A stretch of DNA of 64,000 bases from Pseudisothecium myosuroides (GCA_951799445.1 OX637296.1:15252001-15316000); one strand, 5' to 3'; positions 10,133 to 22,250 are shown, numbered from the stretch's first letter. Notes: generated by a model from the letters alone, not told the origin. A program made the numbers and translations.

Positions 10133-12010
10133 ACACTAGGCAACGCGGAGCATTAGCTCTTCCTTCCACGGTCCCGTACCGGCTTCATTTCCCTTCAAGT
10201 ATTGGTAATACCTTACCATCTGCATGAACGCTCTGACAAAATTGTCTACCGTGGCGATGTAAAGATCGTTCCTCCGATTTCCAGATTGTTGAAGCCACTT
10301 GTTATGTACTATCTCAGCGAGGTTACAAGATGGCATTTTTACTAGCTCAGACGTGCTAAGATCTCAAAAGAAAATAGTACATACATCACATTCAGTTTCT
10401 AGGATAGAGCCTACAGTAGAACCCCTGTCAGTACCAAAAGGATCCTTTAAGGTAGTATTGTCATGCCTCAATTGCACATTTTTCCTACTGCACACCACAA
10501 TTGTACTACAAGAAAATATAAGAGTTCCAAGACGGAGCCCACGTCTACACCCCTCTCGGTACCAAGAGGTGTCTTCAAGGTACCAACGTCATGCATGAGT
10601 CACAGATTTCTGCCTATTGCAGACAAAAATTGTCCACCCAATAAATGAAACAATTGCAAGAGGGAGCCCGCCCTATCACCCCTCTTGGTACCAAGAGGGC
10701 TCTCCAAGGTCTGAACGGCATGCAACATTCACAAATTTCTCCCTAACAAAGCCGACAGATTTTTTCCAAAAAATGGTGAAAGTTCTAAGAGTGTGTTCAT
10801 CCAATCACCTCTGTTGGAGTCCAAAAGGATCTATAACGTCCACCTACCATGGATCGGGTTGGGGAGCATTACAAATTCTGATTATAGAACCTAAAGGGAA
10901 ATAAGGACACCTAGAAATTCATTGAGATACAAAAACTCTGAATTATTTTGAAATGAAAAGCAGGAGGATAAGGACTTACAAGTTGCATGAATCCGCCCCA
11001 TTGATGATACCGAAAATGCCAAAAAAAAAGCCACAGCTCCAATCTATGCAGTCCTAAATCCGTGGTGGCCCCTGATGATAACCACTACATTTTTATGGCT
11101 AGGTAACAAGTATCGGACTCCTCAAAAGTCGTAGTACTCTTGTATTGCTTACAAAGCAGACGTTGTTGATCTTGTAAGTCCGCGCGAATGTCCGCCTTGG
11201 TATGTTTTACCAAGGATTGAGTCCAATGAAAGAGGCATGTTCTTTCACGATGTTCCATTGGTATGCTAATGTCCCGGGATCCATAGACCGTCCGTACAAC
11301 ATTCCAATTTGCTTGTGCACTATCTACCATAAATTCCTTGAACTGAAGGTTGCCTACCCCATGTAGGTCGACAATAGAGTTTAGGTTTTTCCAAAATAGA
11401 ATTTGGGCCGCGCAATCTTTGGATAGCATGTAACAAATAGCAATAGTCATTATACGACAATATACGAAGTCATATACATGCCATGCCATGGTTGTCCACT
11501 CCTTCACGCGTTTGACATGGTCAAACATTAGCCACGCGTCTTGAAGGTCCCCTCCACTTTGCATTTGCTTCACCATATCAACTCCACTTCTAGGTCCCAC
11601 TTCTGACATTTTGAAAACAAAAACCTTATCCACATCTGTCCCTTGACCTGGGAATTTATTCTCCTGAACAAATGCCCACATGCTTGACCCCCTCAACTTG
11701 GTAATGCTGTCAATCATTCCAAATCTCTTCAAATATTTGAAAGATGTTACCTTGTTTCAAATACTTGGCAAGGTAAAATACTTGCATTTTTCCAGCACCG
11801 GGACGAGTTTGTCGAAGTCAAGAGTCTTGGTCTACACTCCATCCGGATGTAGAATTAGCTCGCCCAAGAGTTCTTTTGTGGCCTCCAAGATAATTGAGGA
11901 GTTGGTGCCACTTGGTGTCCTCTCCATTTGTTCTCTAATCAGCATCAAAGTTCTTTCCTTCATATCGCAGAGTTCCCTGTCCTTCACAGGATGTGTGAGT
12001 GCCTAGATGT
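10133..12010 (-). pseudogene. MULE-like transposase-derived gene, decayed
   Basis: The minus strand reads KERTLMLIREQ, TPSGTNSSIILEATKELL and GELILHPDGV, then a TAG, TKTLDFDKLVPVLEKCK, a TGA, and NKVTSFKYLKRFGMID. It continues with a 215-codon open stretch (11732-11085) holding MVDSAQANWN and ERTCLFHWTQSLVKHTK. After a further TAG, WLSSGATTDLGLHRLELW reaches a splice donor (CAACTT|GTAAGT, near 10987). After an intron with palindromic repeats, PSCNLAEIVHNKWLQQSGN and KEELMLRVA (10336-10136) follow. The gene continues at 5165 beyond LTR copy 1. I recall a repeated plant family of this form, probably Mutator-like transposase or derived from one. That name is inference; the single-gene structure is seen. 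Confidence 0.6.
10410..10850. repeat. about 130-bp repeats with GGTACCAAGAGG palindromes in intron
   Basis: Four units spaced about 125-135 bp apart share CACCCCTCTCGGTACCAAGAGG-type cores (near 10413, 10550, 10675 and 10807). Each is followed by a few bases and then CATGC/CATG, and AATTTCTNCCTA-type spacers. The cores are diverged relatives of the CTCGGCACCGAG repeats at 13-15 and 29-38 kb. The array fills the apparent intron of the MULE-like gene. Confidence 0.6.
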
Positions 12011-12876
12011 ACAAATGCACAAGTACACGACTCATTTTGAGAAACATAATAGACCTTCACATGGAGGATCATGTGTCTTTATTATAGCAATACTAAATTC
12101 AAAAGTAGTGTATTCTTCTACAATAATTGAAAATAATTATATAGTGCCAAATGTTTATAAATAAGTGTGGAGCAATCTATTTCACTATTATTTGGAGTAA
12201 AGAAAGTGACGCCAGGAAATCATAGAATTAGAAAAAATAAATAGTAAACAACAAATTGCACAAACAAAATGTAGGTCTTGGCAGGGCATAAGTCAATATC
12301 ATTTCTATTACGCAAAATCCAAGAAATCTAGGACTAGTTTGGTGATCCATCACTACTGAGCAAGGCTACCTCCATCTGATACCCAAGATGTCAAAACATT
12401 AAAAGTTAAAGCAAGCATACAAAAATGGACCCTTCAAAATTATCCGAGCAAAGACCCCGACCCAATCACCCGAGCCAAGACTGTGCCAAACCTGTGGGCA
12501 CAACAAAGCTCTCAAACTTGTCCCCTAATCACAAATTCGATCGAACTTGACGATGGCACGACCGGCCGCCGAGCCAGCAATCCCAGTTCCGTCGACTTTG
12601 ACCGCATTCCTCAAACCCTAAAATTAAAAACCAATCTTCAAAGTCGGCGATAGCGCCTAAGACACTTGCCACTTCGTTTTTGTACAACGTACAACTTTTA
12701 CACCCGAACCCTCTCTTAGATATTTTTGAATGTTTAATCGTTCAGATTCCTGAACTTCCGAATGCTAGATTGTCAGATTTTTTAATCACTCTTGTAAGGT
12801 AAAATTGCATTACATGCTTTCCGTTATTCTCACTTCTATTTCTAAATTGAGTGCTAGCATCAAGAAGAAGTTCATT
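12011..12876. other. no recognisable gene
   Basis: AT-rich up to 12.4 kb, then a more GC-rich stretch (12420-12720, for example GACCGGCCGCCGAGCC) of the kind seen near plant promoters or 5' leaders. No long frame is present. It may be the upstream region of the candidate exon at 12877. Confidence 0.3.
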
Positions 12877-12966
12877 ATGGAGAGGATTTTAAGGTCGCGT
12901 CGTGCACGCCCAGTTGGAGATATTGGTGATGCACATCCACATAAGATTCCACCTCCAAGTAAAGAG
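12877..12966 (+). CDS. candidate first coding exon, unknown gene
   Basis: An ATG opens 30 codons (MERILRSRRARPVGD, then IGDAHPHKIPPPSKE), ending at a plausible donor GAG|GTATGA. It sits between a GC-rich upstream stretch and the palindromic repeat array, which would form its intron. No family is recognised and no following exon could be joined. It could be chance. Confidence 0.25.
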
Positions 12967-13194
12967 GTATGATTAAAAGAAATCCTTTCTCATTTCTTAT
13001 AGAAATTCAAAGAGTCAGTTTGGTGAGTTTCGATTTCAATCAACAGTTACTTGGGGATCAGGCTATTTAGTAATGTTGTTAATAAGATCAAGGTACTTTG
13101 GGTTGCACTGTAGACTAGATGGAAATAAGCAGGATTTTAGTTTAGAGTAAAAGCTTGCTCGGCAAGAATAGCAATACAATTGTATGGCTGTGCA

Positions 13195-15026
13195 AGCCAG
13201 GCCCACTTTCTCTGGCAATCTCGGCGCCGAGACCCTTTGCCGGGGGTGGGAGGTCTTGAGTATTTTCGACAATGAATAGTGTCCAAAATTCAAAACATTT
13301 GATCGGAGGTGGACAAAATACCACTTGAGGTGCTTGATTTTTAGGGTACTGTGAGTGAAATCCGGGTAGTCCGGTTTGCATTACCTTTCCCTGGAAATAA
13401 GAGCTCTTGATTTTCTGAATGATTTTGTGTTGGCCGGATAACAAACCAATTCTTCTATTCACTCTTGTGCTTTTATTCGAGTAAGATGGCGAGGGGGGCG
13501 GAGAAATTTTGTTGCTATACTCTTGAACCTTGACCTACAGAATGGCACAATAGTATTGCTATGTAAGCCTTAGTGGACTGAATATTAACTCGGGTGTATT
13601 ACAATCAATGGGCGAGACTGAAATTGTATCCTTAGTTTGTGTATGCTCAATCCCTCTCATACTATAGTCTTGGCACCAAGACTCTTTTCCGAGGGTGGCA
13701 GCTTTTGAGTCTTTTCAACTTAAACAGATTGGTGTCGGGCAAATCGTTCCTAGTTTGTTTGATCCTTCTTAGTCAAATTCTTGACTCCAACGCTTAAAAT
13801 CTAGTTTCCTGTTGATGAGATCATATTTTTGAATTTTGCATTCCTTCAAAGCTGGCGGGGGGGGGAGGTATGAGTCCAAATTATTTTTTGAACTCGGTTT
13901 GCAATGTTTGGTACTTTACCGTTCGCCTGAGCAGTCCTAAGCCCAGTCCATATAAAAGTCTCAGCACCGAGACTTTTCTAAAGGGAGGGCAGCTCTTGAG
14001 TTTTAAGATTCATTCCCTGTTTTTTGGTTCCTCAGTGACCAAATTATTGACTTGGGTGTGTTATTTCTGGTTTCTCTGGTGTCATCAAGATGAAGCTATT
14101 TTAGTTTGCATTAGAGTCTCAAATGGCGGGGAGTGTGATTCAAATCATTTATTCTCGAACTTGGTCAGTTGTTGTGTCTACGTGACGTTCGGCTGAGCAA
14201 GCATGGGCTCAATTCTAAGAGAATCTCGGTGCCGAGACTCTTTTAGGGGGGTGGCAAATCATGAGCATTTTCAACGAACATACGTTCAAGACAAGCAAAC
14301 CAATCCTGGATTGTTTTGACTCAGTTTTCTGGAAGCTAGTTTCTCATCCATTAAAGTGTAAGTGAGTCTGTGTAAGCCCGATTTGCCTCCAATTGCAGTC
14401 TCAGCGCCTAACTCTTCATTGAGGGTAGAAGATCCTGAACTTTTCCAACATATACAGGTTGCCGTTGGGCAAACCTTTGTCCTAACAAGTAAGCAGATGT
14501 TATGATTTACAATGGAGATATGATAGCTACCAGAGTGGGGTTTTTATTCTTTGTATGTCTAGATTCTTTGGAGAGGGGGTAAATTTTAACATATTTGAGC
14601 AATTCTCGACATCCTTGAATGAGAGCCAAAAGATTTTTTGTGCAAGACAAAGACCGCCACCGAGGTGTCTCGGTACCGAGACTATTCCCAGGCTTGGTCA
14701 CCCCTTGACCATTTCTCAATTTTATACGCTTTCCATTCCATTCATTTTTGTTCCATAGTGGGCAGCTTCAAACATTGACTTGATTGCTTTAGCATCTTTT
14801 AATTCTTCTACGGATATACTGATTCATGTGGTTAGAACTCAAGGGATAATTGAGAAGGGTATAAATAGAAGCAGAAGACGTCATTTTCTCAGAGCCATAT
14901 ATTGGGGTGTAAAATTTGTACTTGTGACAAATGAATCGAATGATTTTTCGGTAGTCCACTAGCAATGTTGTACATGACCAGGAGTCCCCAATGAAGTGTC
15001 TCGGCACCGAGACCGTATTGGAGTAG
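13195..15026. repeat. array of repeats with CTCGGCACCGAG palindromic core
   Basis: Units of irregular length (about 170-450 bp) each carry a 12-18-bp palindrome: CTCGGCGCCGAG (13220), AGTCTTGGCACCAAGACT (13666), GTCTCAGCACCGAGAC (13959), TCTCGGTGCCGAGA (14224), GTCTCGGTACCGAGAC (14667), GTCTCGGCACCGAGAC (14998), plus a weaker one at 14396. Each core is followed by a G-rich GGGTGGCAG tract and then CTTGAG. The spacers share short words but are strongly diverged. Related arrays occur at 28886-30395 and 37734-38210. Confidence 0.75.
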
Positions 15027-15399
15027 TGTGGGCGCAAGATTACCCACCCTTGGTAATAGAGCGAACACCGACCAGGTTCTATGCCTTTATCCATTTTTTT
15101 AATATATGGGGGTGTTTGTGAGCGCGGTCCACTGTGCCTTCCAAGCAATGGATCTTTTTTGCTAACGTTTCCTAAGGGTCGTGGATGGCAGCGAATAATT
15201 AGAATGCATGTAGTAACTCACAAGGTAACTGCAATGCTCAAGGGTAATGGTAAAATTCTAACTCCCTAACTATCTATCCTATGTCGAGGGTAGACTGGGT
15301 AGTTGGCGTCATTTCTAACGTCCCTAACTATGTGAAAAGAGGAACCCCTATGTTCCTTCCATGAACCTCTAAGACTATCGTGGGATTTTAAGTCTCCAC

Positions 15400-16130
15400 C
15401 TAGAAGTTCTACTCTAAAGACTAACTCTAAAGTTTAACTCTTACTCTAATCTTCAACCTCTAAATGAAACTCTAGATTTTTACTCCTAATTTAACTCTGA
15501 AATTTATCCTCGGAATTAAACTCTAGGTTTAACTTTCAACTCTAAGTTTTTACTCCTCTATTCTATTCTAAGTTTCACCTCTAATTCTATGTTCCTATTT
15601 ATAAACTACTCTAGGATTTACCCTCTAAAGTTAACTCTAAATTTTCCCTTTTCACTGTAGATTTTTACTCCTAATTTACTCTAGGTTTTTGACTTTTAAC
15701 TCTAAATTTTTACTTCTAAAATTAATCCCCAATTTTAACCTCTAGGTTTGACTCTATGTTTTCACTTTGACTCTAGATTTTTCTACTAACTCTAAAATTT
15801 TACTTCTACTTCTAACTTTTAACTTCTACTTTTAGCTTTTCACTCTCACTTTTTACTCCCCAATTAACTAAAATTTAACCTTTTAATTTAATCTAAACTT
15901 TTGACTTTTGACTTTTGACTTCTACTTCCAAATTTAATCCTATCGTTTTAATCCTAGATTAGCTCTAAATGTTATCCTCCTAAATTTAATTCCAACTTTT
16001 AACTCTAGGGTTTTGACTTCTACTTCCTACTCTACTTTTTACTTCCCTAATAGAAATTCTTAATTTAATTCTAGGTTTTTAACTGTTAATTGATCCTTAA
16101 TCTTTATCCTAAATTCTCCTTCTAATCGAA
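15400..16130. repeat. pyrimidine-rich degenerate array (copy 2)
   Basis: The same AACTCTAGATTTTTACTCC-type array as in copy 1 but about 0.2 kb shorter. Blocks present in copy 1 are missing here. In the sense direction it is purine-rich and downstream of the splice donor. Confidence 0.75.
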
Positions 16131-16400
16131 TCTTAATTTCCGTCCATTGTTCCTTGTGAATCAAATTTAATTAAAATTCCTCCGTTCTACCCCTTACCGC
16201 TTAACTTAGCCTAACGCAGTCAATTTACGGTCAAATCTTAATTATAAGATGTTTTCGGAAACCTCTATTCCTAATCTATCAACTTTTGAATCTAAACTTC
16301 TAATCTACACTAATCTCGGATGCTAATCACGCTCTAAGGGCAGATTAGGGCAATAAATGCTAATTAGGGAGAAACATCAAAGATTAAATCAAAAACTCAC

Positions 16401-16463
16401 CTCTTCACTACCGGTGTCGGAAATGACTTCGTCCACGTCCACGTATACATCCTCACGCTCCAT
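16401..16463 (-). CDS. LTR-borne 21-codon leader exon, copy 2
   Basis: ACCATGG context; frame MEREDVYVDV then DEVISDTGSEE, ending GAG|GTGAGT. It differs from copy 1 by H to Y at residue 7 and a synonymous valine codon. Same length and same donor. Confidence 0.55.
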
Positions 16464-18529
16464 GGTAGTCTTTGGCTTTGTTTTGAATTTTTTCCAAGCT
16501 CACCGCTTATTGAGAAAATATTATAATTTTGATGATCTAAACTCCCTCTTTCCCTTCCTCCTTTTTTTTTCTTTCTTCCCCTTTCTTCTACACTAACACT
16601 ATTCCACCTAAGCTTTTATGAGTCTTACACTATGGTTTCAAACTACGAGAAGGGTTTAAATGTCCTTCCTACCCTCTTACACAATTTGCCTTTGTGTCAT
16701 CCTAATCCTCCTCCCAACGGTCACCACAAATTCTCAAGATTTCCCTCCCTAAGTCTACCTAGGCTTAGACCTAGGTTACTATTTATCGTCTCTCTCCTTT
16801 TCGTTCTCTACTTCATCTCCTTCTTCCTAATCTCCCTCCATTGCTCATGTGTGTATTTGGTTGGTTAGGATGGAGGTTTCAAGTGTGCGTGCAGGTGTGA
16901 CGTGGAGGGTGCAATTATGTGTGTAGGAGTGATGTGAGGTGTTGACTCTCTTCCTTCCCTTCCCTTTGTTCTTTAGTCACAACTTGGAAGTTTTGGAATT
17001 TTTGGCCTTGGATCCCCACTGGGTTTAACTGGTTTTCTAAACTAGTTCTACCTCTGATTTCCTAAACTAGATCTATCACTAGGTTCCTAAACTAGACTTA
17101 TCACTACTTTTCTAAACTAGATCTATAACTAATTTTCTAAACTAGGTCCTGATTAGTGGAGAGTTTTTTCCAAACAAAAACCAAAGTTGGGGCCCCGCAG
17201 AGCATCATCCCGTTGTGGTCTGAAAATCAGCCATGATGCATGTGAGACATGGTCAATCTAACCAAATCGCAAGACCGGCCAAGTTGGGGCGCTGGACAGG
17301 CACTGTACCGCCTTGGTTACCGGCCCTGTACCGGTACTGCCGCTGGGATCCGTTACTGCAGCTGGCTCCGTTACTGCAGCTGGGCTCCCGTTACTGCCGC
17401 TGACTGGCTGCTGGCTGGCTGGTCGCTGGGCTGGCTGGTCCGTTGGCACCACAAAATTTTTAATCACCCCAACGGGTTCCCTTAGGGGAACCCACTTAAC
17501 CAATAAAAATTGGAGTTTTGGAAAAATTAGTGTTAGAGTCAAGGCTTCGCCGTCCGGGGGTTAGGCCCGAGGTTGTGAAGCAAGACACTCGGTTTAGCAA
17601 CCACGTGTACCAGGGCTAGGTAACTAAACTTGGCCCACCACTTCCTACTTCATGCTAGACTCTAATATCTTGGAAGCTAAACTCTGGAGGTTTCCACAAA
17701 GGTCTTGTAAACTAGACTTTGGAACTAAAACCCGGGGGAAGTGCAAAGCTTTGCCGTTAAGTTGGTTTTAACACCAACTTTAGGACTTTTTTGACACCTC
17801 GGGGGTTCAAGGCTTCGCCGTCTACACTTTTAACACATGTTTTAGGACTTCAACTTGTCACTAGTTCAAAGCTTCGCCATTTCCAAGGGGGGGTCCACAC
17901 AACAAGGGAAATATTAGAAGAAGGTAGAAAAGACAAACGTAAGGAACACACGTGACGAAGCTAAAGCTTCGCCGTCCCGAGGGGGGGGTCCACACAACAA
18001 GGGGAGTATTAGAAGAAGGTAGAATAGACAAAGTTAAAGAACACACTTGACGAAGCCAAAGCTTCGCCGTACCGAGGGGGGGTCCACACAACAAAGGGAG
18101 TATTAGAAGAAGGTGAGAATACACAAGTGAGGAAAACAACACGGTTAGGACACGTAAAGACACACAACTTCACAAGCTAAAGGCCCCCCAAAGCGGCATC
18201 GCCAAGGTACGGTGGGGGGTGACTTTAGGATTAGGACAAGACACCAAAAGACTCCTAAACTCACAAGTTAGATCACAAAGGAACTACAAGAGAGAAATGA
18301 GGACTCTTAATTTGTAACAAAGGTATAACAAACGCACGAGAAGTACACAAGGCAAGATAGAAGGACCCCCTAAGGACCTTCAAAGCTTGAAATCTAGCAA
18401 CAACGGAGCAAAAAGTGCTCCAAAAACACCGTAGAGGTTTTTGGCTTCAAACGCCAAAATATCCAAAGCAAATTGGACCCACGGACCCAAACAAAAGTGA
18501 GGGGGTGTTTTAGAGAGAGAAATGGGGCC

Positions 18530-18537
18530 CTTATATA
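18530..18537 (-). promoter_or_regulatory. TATA box of copy 2
   Basis: TATATAAG on the minus strand, followed by GGGCCCCATTTCTCTCTCTA; about 1.29 kb from the TGTGAGC end at 19826. Confidence 0.6.
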
Positions 18538-20139
18538 GGTTTCCAAGGGCTCACCCCTCCCTCTAAAGCTCTAAGGTAACCTTATCAACGGGGATTTTCA
18601 TCCTCATCCTCAAAGATTTTCATCCTACATCCTAAATTTCTACTTTTACCATCTATGCTGGACCAACATCCTAACTTTTGGAGATTAGCTTCAATCGCCG
18701 AACGGATTGCGCCGTTGGATCCAGATCGCCGTGTTTAGTCCTAGATCCCCCTACCCCCCGTACCAAGGCCAAAAACCCATCGTAGGCTAATTTAGTTTAA
18801 AAACCAAATCGTGGTAAAATCCTAGATCTTGGGGGTCTCCTATTTTGAGAAATGTGAATAGCCTAGGATCTCCGGTAGGTGCGAGAGAGTCGGGAAGGAC
18901 TTTTGGTTGACTTCGTTTCGCCATCGTATGGTCCCGGGATGCCGGTCAACGCGGCGGGGACCCCGCCACGTGGTTAATTCCCGAGGAATCTCGCCGGTTC
19001 GGGTACTTGCCGCTATCGGAATGTCGTGAAACTTCACGGAGCGCATTATTAACATAAAACAAGCTAGTCTAATTTTTAGTGAGATTTTATTGTAACCTGG
19101 GTAATTTCCATGAAATTCCCGTTGGAGGTTAGGAGGGTTGACCACCCGGAAAAAGGTTCTTCTGCAAGTCAAAAGATGCCGGGATTTTTCACGTGACCTC
19201 TCAGGGAGTCGCATGAAAGATGTGCGGGTGTGTTTCCGTACCTGGCACGATTGGTCAATGGAGATTTAAACTGGCCATCTCCTTGAAGTAGCGACGGTGC
19301 GGGAATCTTCTGCAGGTGCAGGAATCTTGGCGAACCGATTTCGCCGTTGGACTCTTGGCATGGGATTCACCCTAGAACACCATCCTTGGGCTGTGGATTC
19401 CTCCACGGCCCGGTCTTGCGTGAGTGGCTCCTGCATGCTAACAATCGGGATTTTGGGAATTCGTCGATCTAATGGGGAATTCTAAATCTAACTCTAGGAC
19501 CCGACCTAGTGGCCTCGCTGTGGATCCCTCGGACCGACCTAGCCATGAATCGCCACATTCATGGTGGGATTTAGCCTTTTTGGGGCTGTGTGACTCGAAT
19601 CCTCCAAATCTAACCTTTTCGTTATTTCTATACTATTTTTAGGCAAGGTTTTGGGGATTCTAAGTAAAAAACACAAATCTAGACCAAATACTATAATGGG
19701 TATGACACAACCCTATTTCGGTTCTACACTCTTTTTATGGATTTTTCTATACTTTTATCAACTTTAAATTGCAAATTTCCAAAAAAATAATTCTACGAGT
19801 CCCAAGTGACAAATTGGGAGCTCACATATGGCGGCCATCTGCGGTCTAATTTGCAAAATCATGAGGACCCAGCATCTCTTGCTACGACTGTTTGGGTACA
19901 CGGTCAATTTCGAGATAAACCTACTAGCAGACGAGAAACCAAGATGTGACTCTATCTAAAAGGATGTTATTCCTATCAAGAGACTCTTGATGGATTAACT
20001 AACAGGGGGGGAGAGAGCAGAGGGAGTAGTCCATCTCCCAAGTGGAAGGCTAGGGGTGGTCAAAGGAAGTTTGACCCTCGTCGACTTATCACTCATATTT
20101 TTGTTCATTTTCTATTTATTCTAGTTTTTAATTTTCTTG

Positions 20140-20360
20140 TTGTTTCCCCATCCGCCTCGAACGGAGTCGACTTGGATCTATAGATAAAAAATGTAAGAAA
20201 AACCCGCCATCCGCCCTCAACGGAGTAAGTTGGATCTAAGGGGGAGATAGAAGTAGAGAGGGAAGCCCCTGTCCTCCTTTGATACAGCGAATCGGGACAC
20301 TATAGATAAAAAATATTTCAAACCCGCCTTCCTCCCTCAACGGAGTGAGTTTGGACTAAC
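20140..20360 (+). repeat. three units around CAACGGAGT
   Basis: CCGCCTCGAACGGAGTCGACTT, CCGCCCTCAACGGAGTAAGTT and CCTCCCTCAACGGAGTGAGTTT lie 85-120 bp apart. They are separated by TATAGATAAAAAATRT and AACCCGCC, indicating a short degenerate tandem duplication. Confidence 0.55.
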
Positions 20361-20429
20361 GAGATGAAATAAAAGAAAAAAGAAAAACAGAAAGGAAAAG
20401 CATAAATGGAAAAGGCAAGTGGTCTGAGA

Positions 20430-20610
20430 CCTCAATGCTCGGGAGCTTCACTTGGAAAAGTGTCTTCCGTCGTGGAGGCCGCAGCATTTCTTGCCATCTT
20501 GTCACTAGCTCAGATAGGGGGCGCCCCGGTGCCTGGCTCGAGATTCGAACCTGCGCCGCCAAGGAAAAATTGAGGTATCTTTACCGCGATGAGGCTGCGG
20601 TCTACAGGCT
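20430..20610 (-). repeat. possible tRNA-derived SINE head
   Basis: On the minus strand CTCATCGCGGTAAAG resembles a pol III A box. GGTTCGAATC, a perfect B-box word, lies about 45 bp downstream (20549-20540). There is no complete cloverleaf, so it is not a functional tRNA gene. The tail end of a SINE was not identified. The nearby T run at 20711 is on the wrong side for a tail of this orientation. Confidence 0.3.
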
Positions 20611-20784
20611 GCCGGCTGCCGCGGCGGAAGACGTCCGTCGGTCTGCTTCGGTGGTATATAAGCCAGTGCCGGTGCCGAACCGGTCCCTCCCCTGTTGCAC
20701 GGTGGCAAGGATTTTTTTTTTTTTTTTTTTTTTTGAATAAGTATATACAAGGGCGTTTGGGTTTATATCTTGCCCAGAATTAAC

Positions 20785-20961
20785 GCTATGTACAAAGAAG
20801 CTGGACCAGCTCATATTCCAAAGAACACGCGCAGTTGGTCCAGGACCTCAAAGATGTAGCGAGGACACTGGCCTTGACTGATAGGCTGCAGCTCCGGTCC
20901 GCGGACTGCCAGCAAGTGGCCGCCGGCCACGGAGTTTCTTGTGATGCTGATGCCAGGGCGC
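20785..20961 (+). pseudogene. coding remnant cut by LTR copy 3
   Basis: After TKKLDQLIFQ a frameshift leads into EHAQLVQDLKDVARTLALTD, then RLQLRSADCQQVAAGHG and SCDADARAL, running up to the first base of copy 3. The composition is typical of a coiled-coil or gag-like coding sequence and unlike the AT-rich surroundings. Family not recognised. The continuation after the insertion point is not present in the window. Confidence 0.4.
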
Positions 20962-22250
20962 TGTGAGCTCCCAATTTGTCACTTGGGACTCGTGGAATTA
21001 TTTTTTTGGAAATTTGCAATTTAAAGTTGATAAAAGTATAGAAAAATCCATAAAAAGAGTGTAGAACCGAAATAGGGTTGTGTCATACCCATTATAGTAT
21101 TTGGTCTAGATTTGTGTTTTTTACTTAGAATCCCCAAAACCTTGCCTAAAAATAGTATAGAAATAACGAAAAGGTTAGATTTGGAGGATTCGAGTCACAC
21201 AGCCCCAAAAGGGCTAAATCCCACCATGAATGTGGCGATTCATGGCTAGGTCGGTCCGAGGGATCCACAGCGAGGCCACTAGGTCGGGTCCTAGAGTTAG
21301 ATTTAGAATTCCCCATTAGATCGACGAATTCCCAAAATCCCGATTGTTAGCATGCAGGAGCCACTCACGCAAGACCGGGCCGTGGAGGAATCCACAGCCC
21401 AAGGATGGTGTTCTAGGGTGAATCCCATGCCAAGAGTCCAACGGCGAAATCGGTTCGCCAAGATTCTTGCACCTGCAGAAGATTCCCGCACCGTCGCTAC
21501 TTCAAGGAGATGGCCAGTTTAAATCTCCATTGACCAATCGTGCCAGGTACGGAAACACACCCGCACGTCTTTCATGCGACTCCCTGAGAGGTCACGTGAA
21601 AAATCCCGGCATCTTTTGACTTGCAGAAGAACCTTTTTCCGGGTGGTCAACCCTCCTAACCTCCAACGGGAATTTCATGGAAATTACCCAGGTTACAATA
21701 AAATCTCACTAAAAATTAGACTAGCTTGTTTTATGTTAATAATGCGCTCCGTGAAGTTTCACGACATTCCGATAGCGGCAAGTACCTGAACTGGCGAGAT
21801 TCCTCGGGAATTAACCACGTGGCGGGGTCCCCGCCGCGTTGACCGGCATCCCGGGACCATACGATGGCGAAACGAAGTCAACCAAAAGTCCTTCCCGACT
21901 CTCTCGCACCTACCGGAGACCCTAGGCTATTCACATTTCTCAAAATAGGAGACCCCCAAGATCTAGGATTTTACCACGATTTGGTTTTTAAACTAAATTA
22001 GCCTACGATGGGTTTTTGGCCTTGGTACGGGGGGCAGGGGGATCTAGGACTAAACATGGCGATCTGGATCCAACGGCGCAATCCGTTCGACGATTGAAGC
22101 TAATCTCCAAAAGTTAGGATGTTGGTTCAGCATAGATGGTAAAAGTAGAAATTTAGGATGTAGGATGAAAATCTTTGAGGATGAGGATGAAAATCCCCGT
22201 TGATAAGGTTACCTTAGAGCTTTAGAGGGAGGGGTGAGCCCTTGGAAACC

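Larger units (their letters stand above)
15027..19826 (-). mobile_element. giant TG...CA element, copy 2
   Basis: Exactly 4,800 bp from TGTGGGCGCAAG to GAGCTCACA on the plus strand; sense is minus. It carries the same parts as copy 1: TATA at 18530-18537, the GGCGAAGC-motif leader, leader exon 16463-16401, and the AG-rich array. It is almost identical to the reverse complement of copy 3 (roughly ten differences noticed by eye). Flanking 5-mers (AGTAG left, TATGG right) do not match, so it is not a simple insertion with intact target duplication. Its left edge abuts the palindromic repeat array. Confidence 0.8.
19827..20961. other. 1.1-kb spacer between inverted LTR copies
   Basis: This unique DNA separates the two 4,800-bp inverted arms. 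It contains a short open frame from the first bases (ATGGCGGCC..., 44 codons, not recognised), a degenerate CCGCC..CAACGGAGT repeat (20140-20360), a tRNA-like promoter motif, a 24-bp T run (20711-20734) and a coding remnant at its right edge. No primer-binding site or polypurine tract is convincing beside either arm, so it does not look like the internal region of an LTR element. Confidence 0.5.

Noticed and set aside
20540..20560. GATTCGAACC as evidence of a tRNA gene
   Set aside because: No acceptor stem or cloverleaf can be formed around it; at best a SINE head.
19827..20961. Spacer between copies 2 and 3 as the internal region of an LTR retrotransposon
   Set aside because: The flanking units are inverted, not direct, and both present their upstream ends to the spacer. 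No gag-pol, polypurine tract or convincing primer-binding site is present (TGGCGG near copy 2 and TGGCATCAGC near copy 3 differ from each other).
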